DNA from: Anseranas semipalmata
Lineage: Eukaryota; Chordata; Aves; Anseriformes; Anseranatidae
Assembly: GCA_013399115.1 (NCBI GenBank)
Contig: VXAA01003136.1
Coordinates: 247,229-311,228, forward strand
Length of the DNA stretch: 64,000 bases
Reading direction: 5' to 3'
Of the stretch, positions 38,201 through 51,210 are shown piece after piece (the stretch's first letter is position 1; each line of letters starts with the position of its first letter). Below the pieces are notes generated by a model that saw only the letters and a list, made by a program, of their open reading frames with translations, searched no databases and was not told where the DNA came from. The translations under genes were made by a program, and so were the position numbers.

Positions 38201-38917
38201 TATAGTGTATATATACAATGCATATGTACGTTATATACAATGGTAGACCCTGCTGGATCCTTCTGGGAGAAATGGAATTCAGCAAGTCCATGGAAATTGA
38301 AGGGAGGCTCAATGTACTGCATTTAATACAACCAGAATTTTAAAAACAACCCACTCCCCTCCACCCCCCATATTTCAGTCAACATTTTTGTGGAAAAAAG
38401 CTGTTTGGTGGATCTTTTTTCAAAATAATATTCTCTTTCCTAAAATTAATACCCTCTGTTGAATTGAGTAAACAAGAGTCTGATCCCTCCAGTGTGAGGA
38501 GTAGGAGAGAAATAAGTGACTCAGTTCTTTCTGATTTCATATGCCACAATTACTTAGGACTCTGGGGGCTTAATCCCGTCCTTTAGCATATTACATCTGC
38601 AGGAAAAGAAAAGGGGAAAGGAGTTTCTGATCTGAATAAAGGTATTTGTGCCACATGCAACACCATATAGAGCTGTGGCTTTCAATGCTAAACTGCTTTG
38701 ACAGATGGACTGTATTATGCCCTATAGGAACGTAATTTTCCTGTGTAACTGGCAGCCTGTTGGCCCTGAGTTCAGCACAATAATGTATTAACAATCCCTG
38801 CACCCTCGACCTATTTCCTGAATTAGCTTTTGTATGAAAATAGGGACTATTTCTGGTTATTTCATTTTGACCTTTACCTCTCCTCTCCCTCCTCCTTCTT
38901 TTTTTTTTTTTTTTCAG

Positions 38918-38944
38918 ATGCTAGCTAGTGCACAAATGAATCAG
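38918..38944 (+). other. Candidate 27-bp microexon
   Basis: A pyrimidine-only stretch of about 30 bases (including about 16 T) ends in CAG at 38917. It is followed by 27 bp in an open frame (M-L-A-S-A-Q-M-N-Q) and then a donor, AATCAG|GTAATA. The length is a multiple of three, so inclusion would preserve frame. A 3-27 nt cassette with a very strong upstream pyrimidine tract is the usual architecture of neural microexons. The T run may also be just a homopolymer next to a chance CAG. No host gene on this strand is identified. Confidence 0.22.
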
Positions 38945-41900
38945 GTAATAACTTGGGACTAGGTTAGTGATGCTGAGTTTCCCATCCCACCTCTGTTTCT
39001 AGCCTCTGTAGACCAAGGTACAGTACATCATCAATTACACAATTTAGTAGTATATGATATCATAGTTATATGGTTCAAGGTCTCTTGAGCCCTGTGTAAT
39101 TACTTCTATTTATAGATGACCTGATGCTTAATTAGCGAGTCTTTTGGAATCAGCACACACAGTAAGTTATATTTCATATAAGATATTCTACTAAGTCCCT
39201 TGGAAAGCTATTTTTCTTCCTTTAGAAAAAAAAAATAAAAATCCATGGGCCATATTTAATTGGCTGTTGATTGGCAGTTAGCTCTAAGGAGAGCATAGAG
39301 ATAATCATAGTACACAAAGTGCCACAGCCTTTGAAAAAACAAAGTATATGTTCTGGTGAAGTTATAACTTTGATAGCATAATTATAATCATCTAACTAGC
39401 AGTGGATGGCAGGGAGAAACAAGGTTCCAGCTATGCCTGCAAGTTGATGCTGATACATAGCTACCATCTGCACAGGAATAAGTTTTATAAATGCTTTCTG
39501 TAACTGTTGTACAGACCTTGCTCCAACACCCTTCAAGTTCCTTCACAACATGGCTCCTACCATGTTTCAAAAAAGATGCAGTTATCAACAAAGTGAATGA
39601 CCAGACTAATTGCTCGGAGCCCTTAAAAATGTTGCCAAATCCAGCAATGTTCAGCAAATGCTCTGTATCCTTAGGCATCTTCATTTTCTTGTTTCATGAG
39701 TTCACCTCTCAGAGGTGGGAAGGTCAGTTTCAAATTTTTCTCCTTGGAGATGCTAATGAATTCTAAGACATAATCTGAGAGAGATTTATCTAAAAAGGTC
39801 TGTAATTCCCACATCAAAATGTTCTATTCAGAGTGGGGGAAAAAAATCCTCTCTGAACTGCCTGCACTAAGCCTGTGGTACTTGGTGATCCTCTGGTAAT
39901 GCTGCTCTGTGAAAGTGTCTGGAGTCTCAGGGGATTACTGGAGTGGTTTGAGACTCATCAGAAATGTTCCCCTAGATCAAGCGTAGTTTATACTGCACTA
40001 GCCTTTAAACGCGATGCTATCTGGTTAGACAGACTGTTGGGTGTTCTGGCAGCCACAGAGCAGACCTGCTATTATCGCCTCATCTTGGCAGGCAGCGAGG
40101 AAAAATCTTCACTTTGGTAATTTGGACCTCTGAACTCAGACAGCTATTAGAAATCTAAATTTTGCCAAATGCTGGAATTAAAATCACAAGGTGGTAGAAG
40201 CCAAGTTTCTTCTAAATGAAGTAGACCTGCCAAAAAGATAGGAAACTAGGTTGGAAGTACATGCCGTTCTGTGGTTTTGCTCTTTTGTTTTGTTTTTGTT
40301 TTAATTCTTTCTTTTTCCAGAGCAAACAATGCAGATTGTTTAGATCATGCATATATTATACATGTTAACTTTATAGTCTTGTGTATAAAAAGTTCGCGTG
40401 GTATCGTGGGAATACTCTTACACAATTTTTATCATTGCCAGTATACATCAAAAATACATTTCTTTTAGTTTTGAAGTAATAAGCACAATGTGTATATGAC
40501 AAACTGGTCCTCCATCTAAACTCAGCACATACATTTGGTTGCCATGTGTTAGAGATACTGCTTTGTGACTACAGTCTCGTGTACGGTAACATCTAAGTCT
40601 CTGAGAAGACTGCACAGCGCAGTTCAGCAAGTCTTCTTTACTTGTTTATTCAAATTCAAATCAGAATTGTAAAATGGCTTTGATTAGATCCTAATGCTTT
40701 CAGATACTTTTGCACATCAATAGATGCGATGGAATTCTCATGAAATCTTACCCACTTGATCAGTTTCTATATTGTGTATTGATTTGGTCCCTCGTTACAG
40801 AGAGAAGTGTCTAGGTCAGTACCCAGAATACTAATATTGTTCAAGTAATCAAGGCTATGATTTTAGTTTCTCAAAGATCTGGTTTAATATCCTAAACAAT
40901 AACTTAACCAGACCTGCTATTATGCCAAGACTACCAAATTAATTCCTGAATGTACAGGTACTTGGACTGTAGATGGGAATAGGACAAAGAAATTGTTCTG
41001 GATTTGGAATACCTTGTATTCATTCAAGTGCAAAACAGAATTGAAAGAAAAAAAAAATACATATATATGAATATGCAGACCCTTTCCCCACAAAAAAAAA
41101 AAAAATCACACACGTTGCCTAGTGAGTGCCAGGTAGATCCAGCCTTACTGCTTTGTTCACCTGTGGGTTGTTGTCACATTTTGTGGTTTGTTGCTTTTTA
41201 TAATGCTTCTTGCTGAGAGGCCATTATCACAGGCCTGACTGAATACTGGAGTTATGAAGAAGAAAAGTCACCCTGTTGGAGAATAGATAATGACAAAGAC
41301 TTTATTCTCCTGTCCAGACCATCAGCTGAGCAGGACCTGCTATCAGCAGTAACTGAGCCTTGAATCGCACGTTTTCAATGCTGCAGGCGGGAGATGGTCT
41401 TGAGTTACAAAGCTAAGTCTCACATCAATTAAAGTCTGTGTGCACAGCAGCTGCATTCAGAAAGGTGGAGGAGATTTAATCTTCACCTTTCACCTTGGGT
41501 CAAAATACAAGGTTACCAAGAGAGACTGTTATTAAAATTGGATTGTTTCTGCCAACTTAACGTTAAAAGTTTGCAGTTACCAAAGTGCTTTATTACTTGC
41601 TCCCTTTGTTAAGGAAACTTGCAGTTAAATAGCAAGGAAGTAATAAAAGAGTTGAAAGGAACAAATAAATATTTATGACAGACTTCCAAAGTCTGTAGCA
41701 GTTCTTTATTCTTGATTAAAAATTAGAGAATAATTCTCTACCACATCTTATTGGTGAGTAGAGGAATTATACTGGTTGAGTATAAAGAGAGACTTCCAGG
41801 ATTGAACGCTAAAGGTGAACTTAGCATGAATGGCTATACAGTGGGAGCAAGGTCTTTTTCTGTAAGAATATTCATTTAAGAAACAAACGCTATATGAAGC

Positions 41901-42324
41901 ACTAACTTCTCAGCTCCATCTCAGAAATCATATGTTCAAATTCAGCTCACCACTGAAGTCTCTGGGCATCTTTCCATTGTTTTTCAGAGGAAGTTGAAAA
42001 AAACCCTAAGGGGAATGTATTGCTGATCTGTGTTCCCAGGATGCACTAAAGGAAAACAAGGTGTGATTGATCACATGGGTATCTCACTGCCTTTTAGATG
42101 TGGTCTGTGATTAGAATTTGAGGCCAGGCATCTTCCTATTAAAATAAGCAAATCCCTGTAGCCTTCATGTCCCTTAGTATTTAAAAGAAGAAATTGCCCT
42201 AGAGAGACATATACAGATATTTTCTGTGTTTTTATACAGCCTATTCTCCAAAGTTTTGTGGAGAAATATTTAACTACAAGAATATATATGCATTTTAAAG
42301 ATGGGGTCAAAACCTGTGCTTCGT

Positions 42325-42385
42325 ATCGGTAAAGGTCTGCCACTGCTAAAGTCAATGGAATCTTTGTCATTGACTTGGAAGGCTA
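42325..42385. repeat. Ancient interspersed repeat fragment
   Basis: The words 'ctgccactgctaaagtcaat' and 'tcattgacttgg' resemble a very old repeat widespread in sauropsids, in which 'actgaagtcaatggg' and 'ccattgacttca' blocks alternate. It is short and diverged; assigned by motif only. Confidence 0.3.
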
Positions 42386-43679
42386 TGAATGAACTGCCTG
42401 TGAACAAGGGGAACTCTCACTGTCATTAATTTACAGAAATTTTGTTGTTCCAGTTTTACGTCACTAACTTCAGGTAGAGTAAAAGCTGTCATAACAGAAC
42501 AGAGAAAGCAAGCTGTGCTGGTATTGACTCTTACATGTTAAGTATAATGTTTGGAGAGACAACTCAGCCAAGTTGAATTTAGGGAAGGAATTCTCAACCA
42601 ATGTAGGAGTTAAATACACAGTTTGGTGTGTCTGTGCTGCCTTCAGTGGCACTCACACAGCGGTGGTGCCCCTTTAAAAAAGAGATTCAAACTACACATT
42701 AGTCCTCTATAACAAAGAGTGTATATTGCATGATGTGCATTGTTTAAATTATAACTGAGTACGACTTTTTAATGTATTCCAGATATGTTAAGCAACAACT
42801 GAAGAAGTATGTGGAGCATGTTCTAGTTTTTGTTCTAAAACACATGTATTTTATTTATAATGTGGAAACGGTACAGTCATCACAACAATTACATTTAACT
42901 GACATTTAACTTTTTCTATTCAAAAACAATACCTTTATTAAAATTGCAGCAACATTTTTAAATATTAGTCTCTTTAGGGTTTGAATGATACAGCGTGAAA
43001 CTGATCATCACTTGTGCATTAAAAAAAGTTTTGTCCAGTAGTTCCAAGACTGGAATAAGCCATAGACAGCTTATATCCCTGGTGCCATAAGATGATTTTC
43101 ATTCAAAAAGAAATTTTCTTGCATATATGATGATTAAATAGAGTTTAAAAATATGAATGGAATGTAACTGCCAAAGTGTCTTCCCGAGTCTACTGAAAGC
43201 CTAAAATAGTAGCTCAGTGTTGTGTGAACCATCTCTATTACATCCAGTTCAAGTGTAAGAATTCTGAAAAAAAAAAAAAAAAAATCTCCAAAAGGGCAAT
43301 CTGGCCCTGCATCTGAGGAGTCCAAGGGTAACTACCAACAGATGCTTACAGACATTGCTGTGCCTTTAGGAGAAAGGAGGAGTAATAACCAACAAGGACT
43401 ATAGTACTAACTGACTTGACCTGTGCTACTTCTCTTGTTACTTTCAAAAGCAGGGAAACTCACAGACTCCCACTGCAGTGAGGAATGGCACAGAGGAAGA
43501 GCCATGCTGGGCAACAGAAGATTTGATATTATGGTGTCCAAGAGTCCACTGGAGCCTTCAGGTGCTCTGCTTGGGCACTTCTGAATCAAATGTTGAGGTA
43601 AAGATGTCTGAGACATAAAGAATCATTCTAGCCTGTACTGCTGTCCCAGGTTATCTAACAGTAGCTGAAAAGTTTCTCT

Positions 43680-43685
43680 TTTATT
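43680..43685 (-). terminator. Possible poly(A) signal AATAAA
   Basis: On the minus strand an AATAAA hexamer lies about 310 bp beyond the stop codon of the gene model ending at 43994. Its position suits a short 3' UTR. The hexamer is common in AT-rich DNA, so this is only supportive. Confidence 0.25.
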
Positions 43686-43993
43686 TTGGCATGGAGTGGA
43701 AGAGAGTACTTATTTTCAAAGAATTCAATAATTGAGAAGACAAGTATTTTAAATGTTAAATAAAAAAGCATATTGAGTCAAAAAAGGAAAAAAAAGAGAG
43801 AAAGATGAAGGCAAGGGAAGTGGGAAGGAGAAGGTCGAGGAAAAGGGAGAAATTGCCTTGCAGATTAGAAACAAAATAAAAAAGCAGTCATATTTTTTCT
43901 ATAACTCCACTTTCTGCCTATTCAGTGCTGTTACATTCAACTTGCAAAGAAGTCTTGAAGACACAGAAGTCTTGATTTTGCAGCAACCTCCAC

Positions 43994-45924
43994 TCAAAAG
44001 TCCGTCCTGACCTCAGGGCTTTGGCGCAGCTCTTCAGAGTACCTCTCCATATGCTTCCTCTTGGCATCACACAGGTACCAGGATTGCTTGCATGCAACTT
44101 TGTATAGGGCTGTTTCCAGAGTCACCTGAAATAATATTGGCAGCACAGAATATAAACACATCACTGTGTACCACCTTATTAAACACAGATGTGGCTCTTA
44201 CGAGGGCCTTGTTATCAAGAGGTGCCTTACCTTCATTTGCTTGGGTCCTTTGGATCTCTTTGTATCCTACAAAGAGATCTCTGTTGTACTGCATTAATGT
44301 GGTGGGGGCAAAACCAGCTGCAGCTTCAGGTAGGGGCTGCACAGATACAGGGCAGAGGTGTTCCTCAAGCCCTGACCTCCTCAGGAGTAAGGTCAGAAGG
44401 CCAATTTTTTTTTGTTGTTTGTTTGGATATAAAGGATGTTAAGCACCAGACTTTGCAAGCCTTTAGCTAAGCTGGTAATGCTCTGAAAAATCACCAGAAA
44501 AATCTGTAAAGCTTTATAACTAGCATTTGAAAATATGTTATTGCTACCTGTTAATTTATTGAACTAGGAAGCCAAGGATATTACATACAAGGATGTCTGA
44601 ACAAGTAGCAGAAATGCATGCAGCTGATGCCTTTCTGGGTTTGAGTGGAGGTTTTTTGGTGTTATTTTGTTTTTAAATGTCTCACCATCTGTGGTTAGTG
44701 TATAATTTGCATCTGGTGAGAGGCTTGATAAAAACTGGACTAGTCGGAAGGATTTTTTTCTCCATTGCAATATTTATAGAAATTTTCTGATTTTAATTAG
44801 ACTTCAACCAAGACTTTTTCTGCTCCAGGTCAGAATTTCTGCCGAAAATAGAAAGGCTGATGGAGATTTCAGTAGCCCTGTATTCAAAGATTCCAGGTCA
44901 GAATTTCTGCCGAAAATAGAAAGGCTGATGGAGATTTCAGTAGCCCTGTATTCAAAGATGTTCCCTGGGCTAAGGCAAATGTCACAAGCATTTAGTCCAA
45001 ATCAGGCAAACGAGAGCTCTGACCACCAGGCTTTTAACTGGGACTGCATGGGTCTCTCCTGATTTTTTTTTTTTTTTTTTGCATAAAACTTCAAAAGGCC
45101 TTGTTTTTCATCCCAACAGGGAACAGGAAAAGATTTTGCTTGAAAGCTGAAATGGTTTCATGGTACAGAAACACCATTTCATACCCATATGTAATCCCGA
45201 ATTGAGTTTGTCACTACAGTCTGAATTTTGTCTTTGATCTCTAAAAGGGAAAGGCAGCCCGTGAAAATACTGCTGAACTAAAAGAACATAAACAGGCTTA
45301 AAATACCACATTGTGATAGAGAGTAAAACTACATTCTCATGTAGCATATCTGACCAAATCCAGGGCCCAGTGAATTTAGCAGGAAGATTGACATTGCAAT
45401 AAAGAGACAATTTCAAAGTTTTGAAATTTGATTTCATTTTTATCTAGCCCTTGTCTGAATTTCTTTGCTGAATTTCAGTCTCATTATCTGATCCTTGGTA
45501 TTTTGCTTTCTCAGAAGTATGGCAGGGCAAGTCACTTCTTGGCAAAGAATGTAAACATCCAGCGGTCACTATTGGGCATGGATTTCTCTGAAGAGATCTT
45601 TTAATTTGATGAATACCTCAGATGTCTTAGTTGATTCTTGTTTAACAACAGATTGGGAGAGAGATAAATAATGTTCTGCCTCTCCGCAAGTCCTGGAGAA
45701 GCATGAGCCAACCACATTCCTTGCAGCACCTGCGAGGCAGCTTTGAGGGCTCTCATCTTTTATAAAATCAACAAGAGCTCCTTTGACTGGAAACACTGAG
45801 CATGCAGGGTCCTGGAGCAGGAGATTGCTATACCACTGTAAAAGCTGGTACAATTGTGGCATTTTTGGCACATTAAAAAATTCTGGTATGCCAAACACCT
45901 CTCTCTGCTGATCCTCATTGAGTC
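43994..45924 (-). CDS. Candidate last four coding exons of an unrecognised gene
   Basis: Four minus-strand segments join in one frame. Exon 1 is 45730-45924 (195 bp, phase 1-1, 64 codons, acceptor CCCTTCCTATAG, donor CTCGCAG|GTGCTG). Exon 2 is 45185-45240 (56 bp, acceptor CTTTCCCTTTTAG, donor ATATGG|GTATGA). Exon 3 is 44231-44266 (36 bp, acceptor TCTCTTTGTAG, donor ATGAAG|GTAAGG). Exon 4 runs from 44125 (acceptor CCAATATTATTTCAG) to a TGA at 43994-43996. Together they give about 138 residues. The last 43 are strikingly charged and protein-like (the run Y-L-C-D-A-K-R-K-H-M-E-R-Y-S-E-E-L-R and a C-terminal D-F). No membrane segment or known domain is recognised, so no function is proposed. Two alternative readings exist: a decayed gene, since the open frame at 45569-45960 continues past the exon-1 donor, or chance assembly of short open segments. 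A poly(A) hexamer lies at 43680-43685. Confidence 0.35.
44824..44959. repeat. Exact 68-bp tandem duplication
   Basis: Two identical 68-base units abut without a spacer (44824-44891 and 44892-44959), beginning 'tccaggtcagaatttctgcc' and ending 'tattcaaagat'. No mismatch was found over the full unit, and flanking bases do not extend the match. It lies between the candidate exons at 44231-44266 and 45185-45240, so within a putative intron. Perfect identity means a recent duplication, possibly polymorphic, or an assembly artefact. Confidence 0.95.
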
Positions 45925-48900
45925 CTATAGGAAGGGATGTACCAATAAAGCAGATAAGTTCTATGTATCTAGCATGGATCTATTGTCAACAGAATGTAAG
46001 GAAAGTATATCATCAAAAGAGCTGTAAGAACACACACTGAACTTTCTACTGGGTCAGCAGGGAGAAATAGGGCTCTGAGTGACCTCAGATGGCTTAGCCA
46101 TTATCTGACTTTTACTCCAATTTTATTCATGGAAAACTTGTGCACTACAAATAACCAGTCACCTAAAACATTAAGTAATGAAATTCAAATGTACTGAGTT
46201 AATCACTGGAAAAGTGCTTCATCTGAAAACTCCATGGGGGATCACGTTTCAGAACACAAGTGTCCTTGTACAGTATGCATTTCCTCTTTGGTTCATGGGT
46301 TTGCTTATGCAGAGATTTAGAGTAATATTGAATTACTGCCTGAAGCCATGCCGGACTATCTTTTTCATTAATTACCTTCCATGGCTTTGGGACAGATTAA
46401 CTAATAAATATATGGATCCCTGGTGTAATAACCTTTACCATGTACTTAGAAAAACTGATAGGCAAGTAATCTCAGAATCTGTGAAAAACTTTTTTTTTCT
46501 TCTCATAGATTACTGCTTTGCTCTTGCTATTGGAGTTGCCTGTCCACACTGCCATATTGTGTTTGCTAAAAGGTGCTGCTAACCCAACAACTAGGACCTC
46601 TACAACACATTACACCAGTCCAAAAGGGATATAGGTATGGGTTTTCAGACAATGTATTTGTTTCTTCTTTTAAAGTTAATAAAGATGGGAAAAACTCCAT
46701 AATGCCCTATATTATCTTTCTTTTCTGGGCAGTGGATTCTTCAGACTAGGTGAAGTAAAGCAAATCAAACAACCATTTTCTGTATTACTTTTGTTTAGGA
46801 AAAGGTCTCAGAAACTGTTCATTCTGGAGGGGTGATCACTGTCTTTAAAAAAAAAAAAAAGTGCCTAGTTTCTGATACAGCTGAGTTTTATGTTTCTCTA
46901 ACCTGCCCTTCAGCAAACTATCTGTTGCAAGTTATATGAACAGTGTACCTCCTCATTTGTTCAAAGATTGCTCAGGTTTTTAAATTTTTAAATTTGGCAA
47001 GAAGCAGTTCTGATACTAGTTCTGTGTCTGGGAACCTGGGTTATTCTTTGCTTTAATTGTTTATTGTTTGGTATTCTCACTGCATAATCTAGCTAGTAGT
47101 CTAGCTAGATGCTATTAGTGAATTGGAATCTTGCTGTGGTTGCTTTAAACTTCCCATATGTAATTCCAAAAACTTTGCTTTAAGTCATCGTTTCCATACT
47201 CACAGCCTCTATACCATTAGAGCAGCTCTCACTCATGCAGTACTTTTTTTTTTTTTCTTTAACAATTTCTTTTGGCTTGTGTAATTGAAAGGATGGTTTG
47301 GAACAACAAGAGAGAGTATAATAGGCAGTTCAGGTGATGCTAATGGAGGAAGAGTGAATTGAAGAACATTTTATTCCTCAGGTAAAGCTGCACTTGAACA
47401 AGTCACAATATTGCAACCAAATAGGTCATTATGGAAATATAGATATGGAGCAGAAGCTTACAGGGCAAGATTCATGGATGGGACTAAAACAAGTTGAGTT
47501 TCAAGGATACAGTTTTTGAATGCATTTGCTATTGTTCCATTAAAAACTGCTTTGGAGCTCCCAGTTGTGACAGATTAGATCTAGACTTAAGTTTTTTCTC
47601 CATATTTTTCCTATTTTCCCACATAATCAAATGGTCTTTTTCTGTTACTTCCATATAGTTTAAATAGTTCTTATAAGGTTGAATGAAAAAGGGAAGCACT
47701 ACTCAGTCAAAAACATTAAAGGTCCAGTCGTAATAAATAAATGTATAAGCTATGTGGGAAGAATGTTAAAGCTTTAAATACAAAAGAGAACTATGGGGAG
47801 AGTAGTGCAATCAGAGTATTTTTGATTTGTTAATAATTTTTGACACTGATACAGAATTTCCTTCAGTACAAGGTATTTAGAAAAATGCCAACAAGACTAC
47901 GTATGTCAAAAAACTATGAAAGTAACATTACTAATCTATAGTTCCTTAGGGCGCAGAGAGCCTTGACTTCCATGCCCAAGCAAGCAAGTCAGTTTTATAG
48001 CAACCCCTATCCTCTTGAGCCTGAACACTGCTATTGCTAAGCATCCATATAATTTATGCCTATAGAACTACAATTCCTCAGAGTAATTTTTCTTCCATCT
48101 GTTCAGCTTGAATGGAGAACATTTGTTAAATAGTGTTTGGAGGGATGTTGGCAGTAAAATACATGCCCACCCTGATGTTAGGCTAGTTAACTGGTCATTC
48201 TAGGCACAAAGCTGACATTGTTAGATGGCACAGAGCTTGAACAAGTACAAATATAAGAGAACACATTTTCTTCTTTCCTTATATACTTGAGTATTCTTTC
48301 CCATTGTTCTTCTAAAAAGAATTAAGATAAATAACTAAATACCCACTTAGAATAATTAAACGTAGTTGTAGTCCACCTGTCAATTGTATAAAGTTAGATT
48401 AAGTCCAGTCCTTGCAGCCTGATACTTTTTCAGATGCAAGAAGCCAGAGCCATGTAAACATTGAAAGTAATTATGTCTCCTACTCCTCTTCCATTTTTTT
48501 TTTCTTCCTAAGGTTAGTTGTTACAGAAAAGAGTCAAGTTGAGTTTCAGAGTGTCTGCCAAAAAGCCTCTGGGATTCCATGGGGGATTGAATTTTACATT
48601 CTTCAGCAAACAATGTCTGTCTTCAGAAATGCAAGAGGAAAACATTATTTTTGTTTTTCATGTAATATCAATGTGTAAGCCTAATGGAGCTCTGATTTTT
48701 TTATTTTATTTTTTAATTTTCAAGCCTGAGGAACATCTTGTGTTGATGTTAGTTTGTGCCTTTTTAAGCTTCATTTGTTATCTTTAAGCAGCTGCTAAAG
48801 TGTAAACAAGTTCTTTTTCTTTTCTGTGTTAAAAAAAAAAAAAAAAGGCTTTTAACTTATCCAAAAGCTTCACTGCTATTGTGCTTATTGGGCTATGCTA

Positions 48901-49339
48901 ACAGCAGTGAAAGAACATTATTGAATGCAGCAAATGTTTGGTTTATTTCAAAGCCTTTCTAAACTGTAAGTCGTCTACATTTCTTTTCAGCCTTCTCTTT
49001 TTCCATAGTAGTAGAAAATTAAATCAAATGGTTAGCCAGGAGATAGAAACTTAAGAAGTTATCTGTGATTTTTTTCAAGTATAATAGCAAAAGAGTTTGA
49101 TGTTTCGGATAGTGACTTTACATATAAAACTTGTGTATCATCTGGATTTTCAAAACTGATGTTGGATGAGCATTTTAAAAGAGGCCTGATTTTTCAAAAG
49201 GCAGGAAGTAAAGAACATTGTTCCTTCTAAGGTAAGGCAAGCTGAAATCTGACCTTTTGGGATTATTTATGTACAGAAAATGTAGACATTTCCATTTCCC
49301 TGCATCACCCCAGCTCTGTATTTCCCAGACCACAAAGAC

Positions 49340-49340
49340 N
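49340..49340. other. Single ambiguous base (N)
   Basis: One isolated N in otherwise complete sequence, probably an unresolved or polymorphic base. Confidence 0.98.
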
Positions 49341-49584
49341 TTGAGGAGCAGAGATGTGTGCATATAGAGAGGAAGTCCAAGAAGTGACTTTCAGAACTGA
49401 AACTAGTTACCATCTCTGTTGATGTACAGCCCAAGTCCAGCAAAAATCACTGCCACCAGCTAAGACCACTCCTTTAGGTTTACGGGATGTATAAATCTTG
49501 TGATCCTCTTCAGACTCTCACAGGAAAACTTCACAACTAAGAAAACAATCATGTTGCCAAATTATTCCTTAATTCTTTCCAGAT

Positions 49585-49610
49585 TTTTTGTTTGTTTGTT
49601 TGTTTGTTTT
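49585..49610. repeat. (TTTG)n microsatellite
   Basis: About five TTTG units flanked by T runs. A simple repeat only. Confidence 0.85.
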
Positions 49611-51194
49611 TACCTTCTTCCCTTTTTTAACTTGAGTTCTGGTTGATATGCAATTGACAAGTAATGATGACACTTGCTTAAAAACCCATGGCTTACACCC
49701 ACGGAAACACGCAAAACCATATTTTAGGACTGAACTGCACCTTATGCACCTCCTTTAGCTACCACCACTTAACGTGTGGATCTAGAGTCTTCTGGCAACC
49801 TAAGGCCAACAAGTAGCTTGTTCAGCCTGGCATTATTTAAAACCGCCAAAGGGCCACACAGAGCTATGTGCAAGCAATTTGTGCTCCAGCTGGTAGGCAG
49901 AGGTTTTTGAAACAGAGAGCACTTCTGGGCGTTTCCTCTCCTCTGTGTGATCTGTTCAGAAAATTATTCTCTTTTGGTCTGTACAGGTTTTTGTTCCACA
50001 CTCTCTACTGTTCTGCCTGAGTATCTTCTATAGAATATGAAGCACTGCTGTTGTCCACTGCAGCTTTGTCCTGTCCATGGGCATCTGGTTATCTGTTCTG
50101 GAATGAATGTGTGTTCCCATACCTGTTCTATATTTATGTTGGAGAATAGAAGGGTGAAAGAAATGTGCCTTCTGCTTGAGCTAAAGACAGTTTGTTTATG
50201 AAGCAAACTCCCTGAAGAAGCTTTGTTACCTGCAGATTGGAGAAGGTGGTAGGGGAAAACATTACACCAGCTGCAAATCTCTTAGGGATGCCTAGCTCTT
50301 GAGGTTGTAAGTGTGTGTCTGGGGGGATAGGGGAGTGAATAAGTCCTACTGACAGGCTTTACTGCAGGAGATGGGGAAAAGCACGGTAGGGCTTGAGCAC
50401 TGTTTGAGCACTGTGGGGCTCAAATGAGCCTCTTGAATAGAGGTGTAATTTGTCACAGGATCTGCCCATTGCTACTGAACTAACTGTTCTTTCTTTCAGT
50501 CACCTGAGATGTTTCCTGTACTTAAACCTTCCTGGGTCCTTTCAAGTACCATTCTGGACACCCTTGCTATGTTTTTGCTCTATAGAACATATTTAGTATG
50601 CATTCAGAGAGCAAAATAACATGTCCTAGCACAGTACTCTGTTGGAAAACCATTTTAAATATCAGAAATACAAGCAGATTTCTATAATTTCTGTTTGAAT
50701 ATGTTGCACCATCAGGGACACAATGTTCTGGGTGATGTTTTTTTATTCCTAAAGTGACGCTTGTTTTTTTCACATAGCAAGATCTAGCCAATTTAGGGAT
50801 TGCTTGTCACTCAAAGGTGTAACAAATAGTACAGCTCTGTAATTTTGCCTGTGTTGCAAACTTTACTAAGGTGGATTAAAATACGGAACTAAACTAAATA
50901 TCACAACTACTAGAATTGTACATGTATAAAATGTATTTAAGCATACTAAATCTTGTTCTACGCATCTCGTTTGCCATTTTGGAAATAGTCACAGCGAGCT
51001 GGCTTAGCAGATGCCAACTACAGTGAACACAGATGAGGACTCCAGCTTGGTCCCACGCGCCCAGGCTGAAGCTTTACCACCTGCATTCAGTCCTCCTCAG
51101 ATTTTATAACGTCAGTACAGTGCTGCAGAAAGCAAGCTGGCTGAGTGATTTAATACACAGTTTTCTCCCCTCGGAGCCTCTACAGATTTTATTT

Positions 51195-51210
51195 CACAGT
51201 AGAGGGCACT
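51195..51210 (+). promoter_or_regulatory. CTCF-like motif
   Basis: The sequence 'cacagtagagggcact' fits the CTCF core pattern (C-A-G-T-A-G-A-G-G-G-C-A-C) at nearly every informative position. It sits in a locally CpG-richer stretch (about 51000-51310) between AT-rich flanks, which suits an insulator or boundary site. Binding depends on context and methylation, so this is a motif call only. Confidence 0.4.

Larger units (their letters stand above)
35300..43670. other. Mostly non-coding stretch, one candidate microexon
   Basis: No convincing exon apart from the 27-bp candidate at 38918-38944. Open frames at 36318-36794 (158 codons) and 39388-39766 (both strands) show no domain and were rejected. 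Simple sequence is limited to short A or T runs (38900-38914 and 43268-43283) and CAA units near 36299-36315. Confidence 0.5.

Noticed and set aside
39388..39766. Overlapping frames of 98 and 91 codons on opposite strands
   Set aside because: I considered a transposase remnant, but no motif, terminal inverted repeat or target-site duplication was seen.
45569..45960. Processed pseudogene reading the whole frame from 45960 to 45569
   Set aside because: The frame continues past the donor at 45730, but the neighbouring pieces are joined better by splice sites than by frameshifts. No poly-A tail or direct repeats mark a retrocopy. Kept only as an alternative in the exon-model entry.
46178..46582. 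134-codon open frame on the plus strand
   Set aside because: Low-complexity Phe and Leu stretches over T-rich DNA and no similarity to a known family; judged a chance frame.
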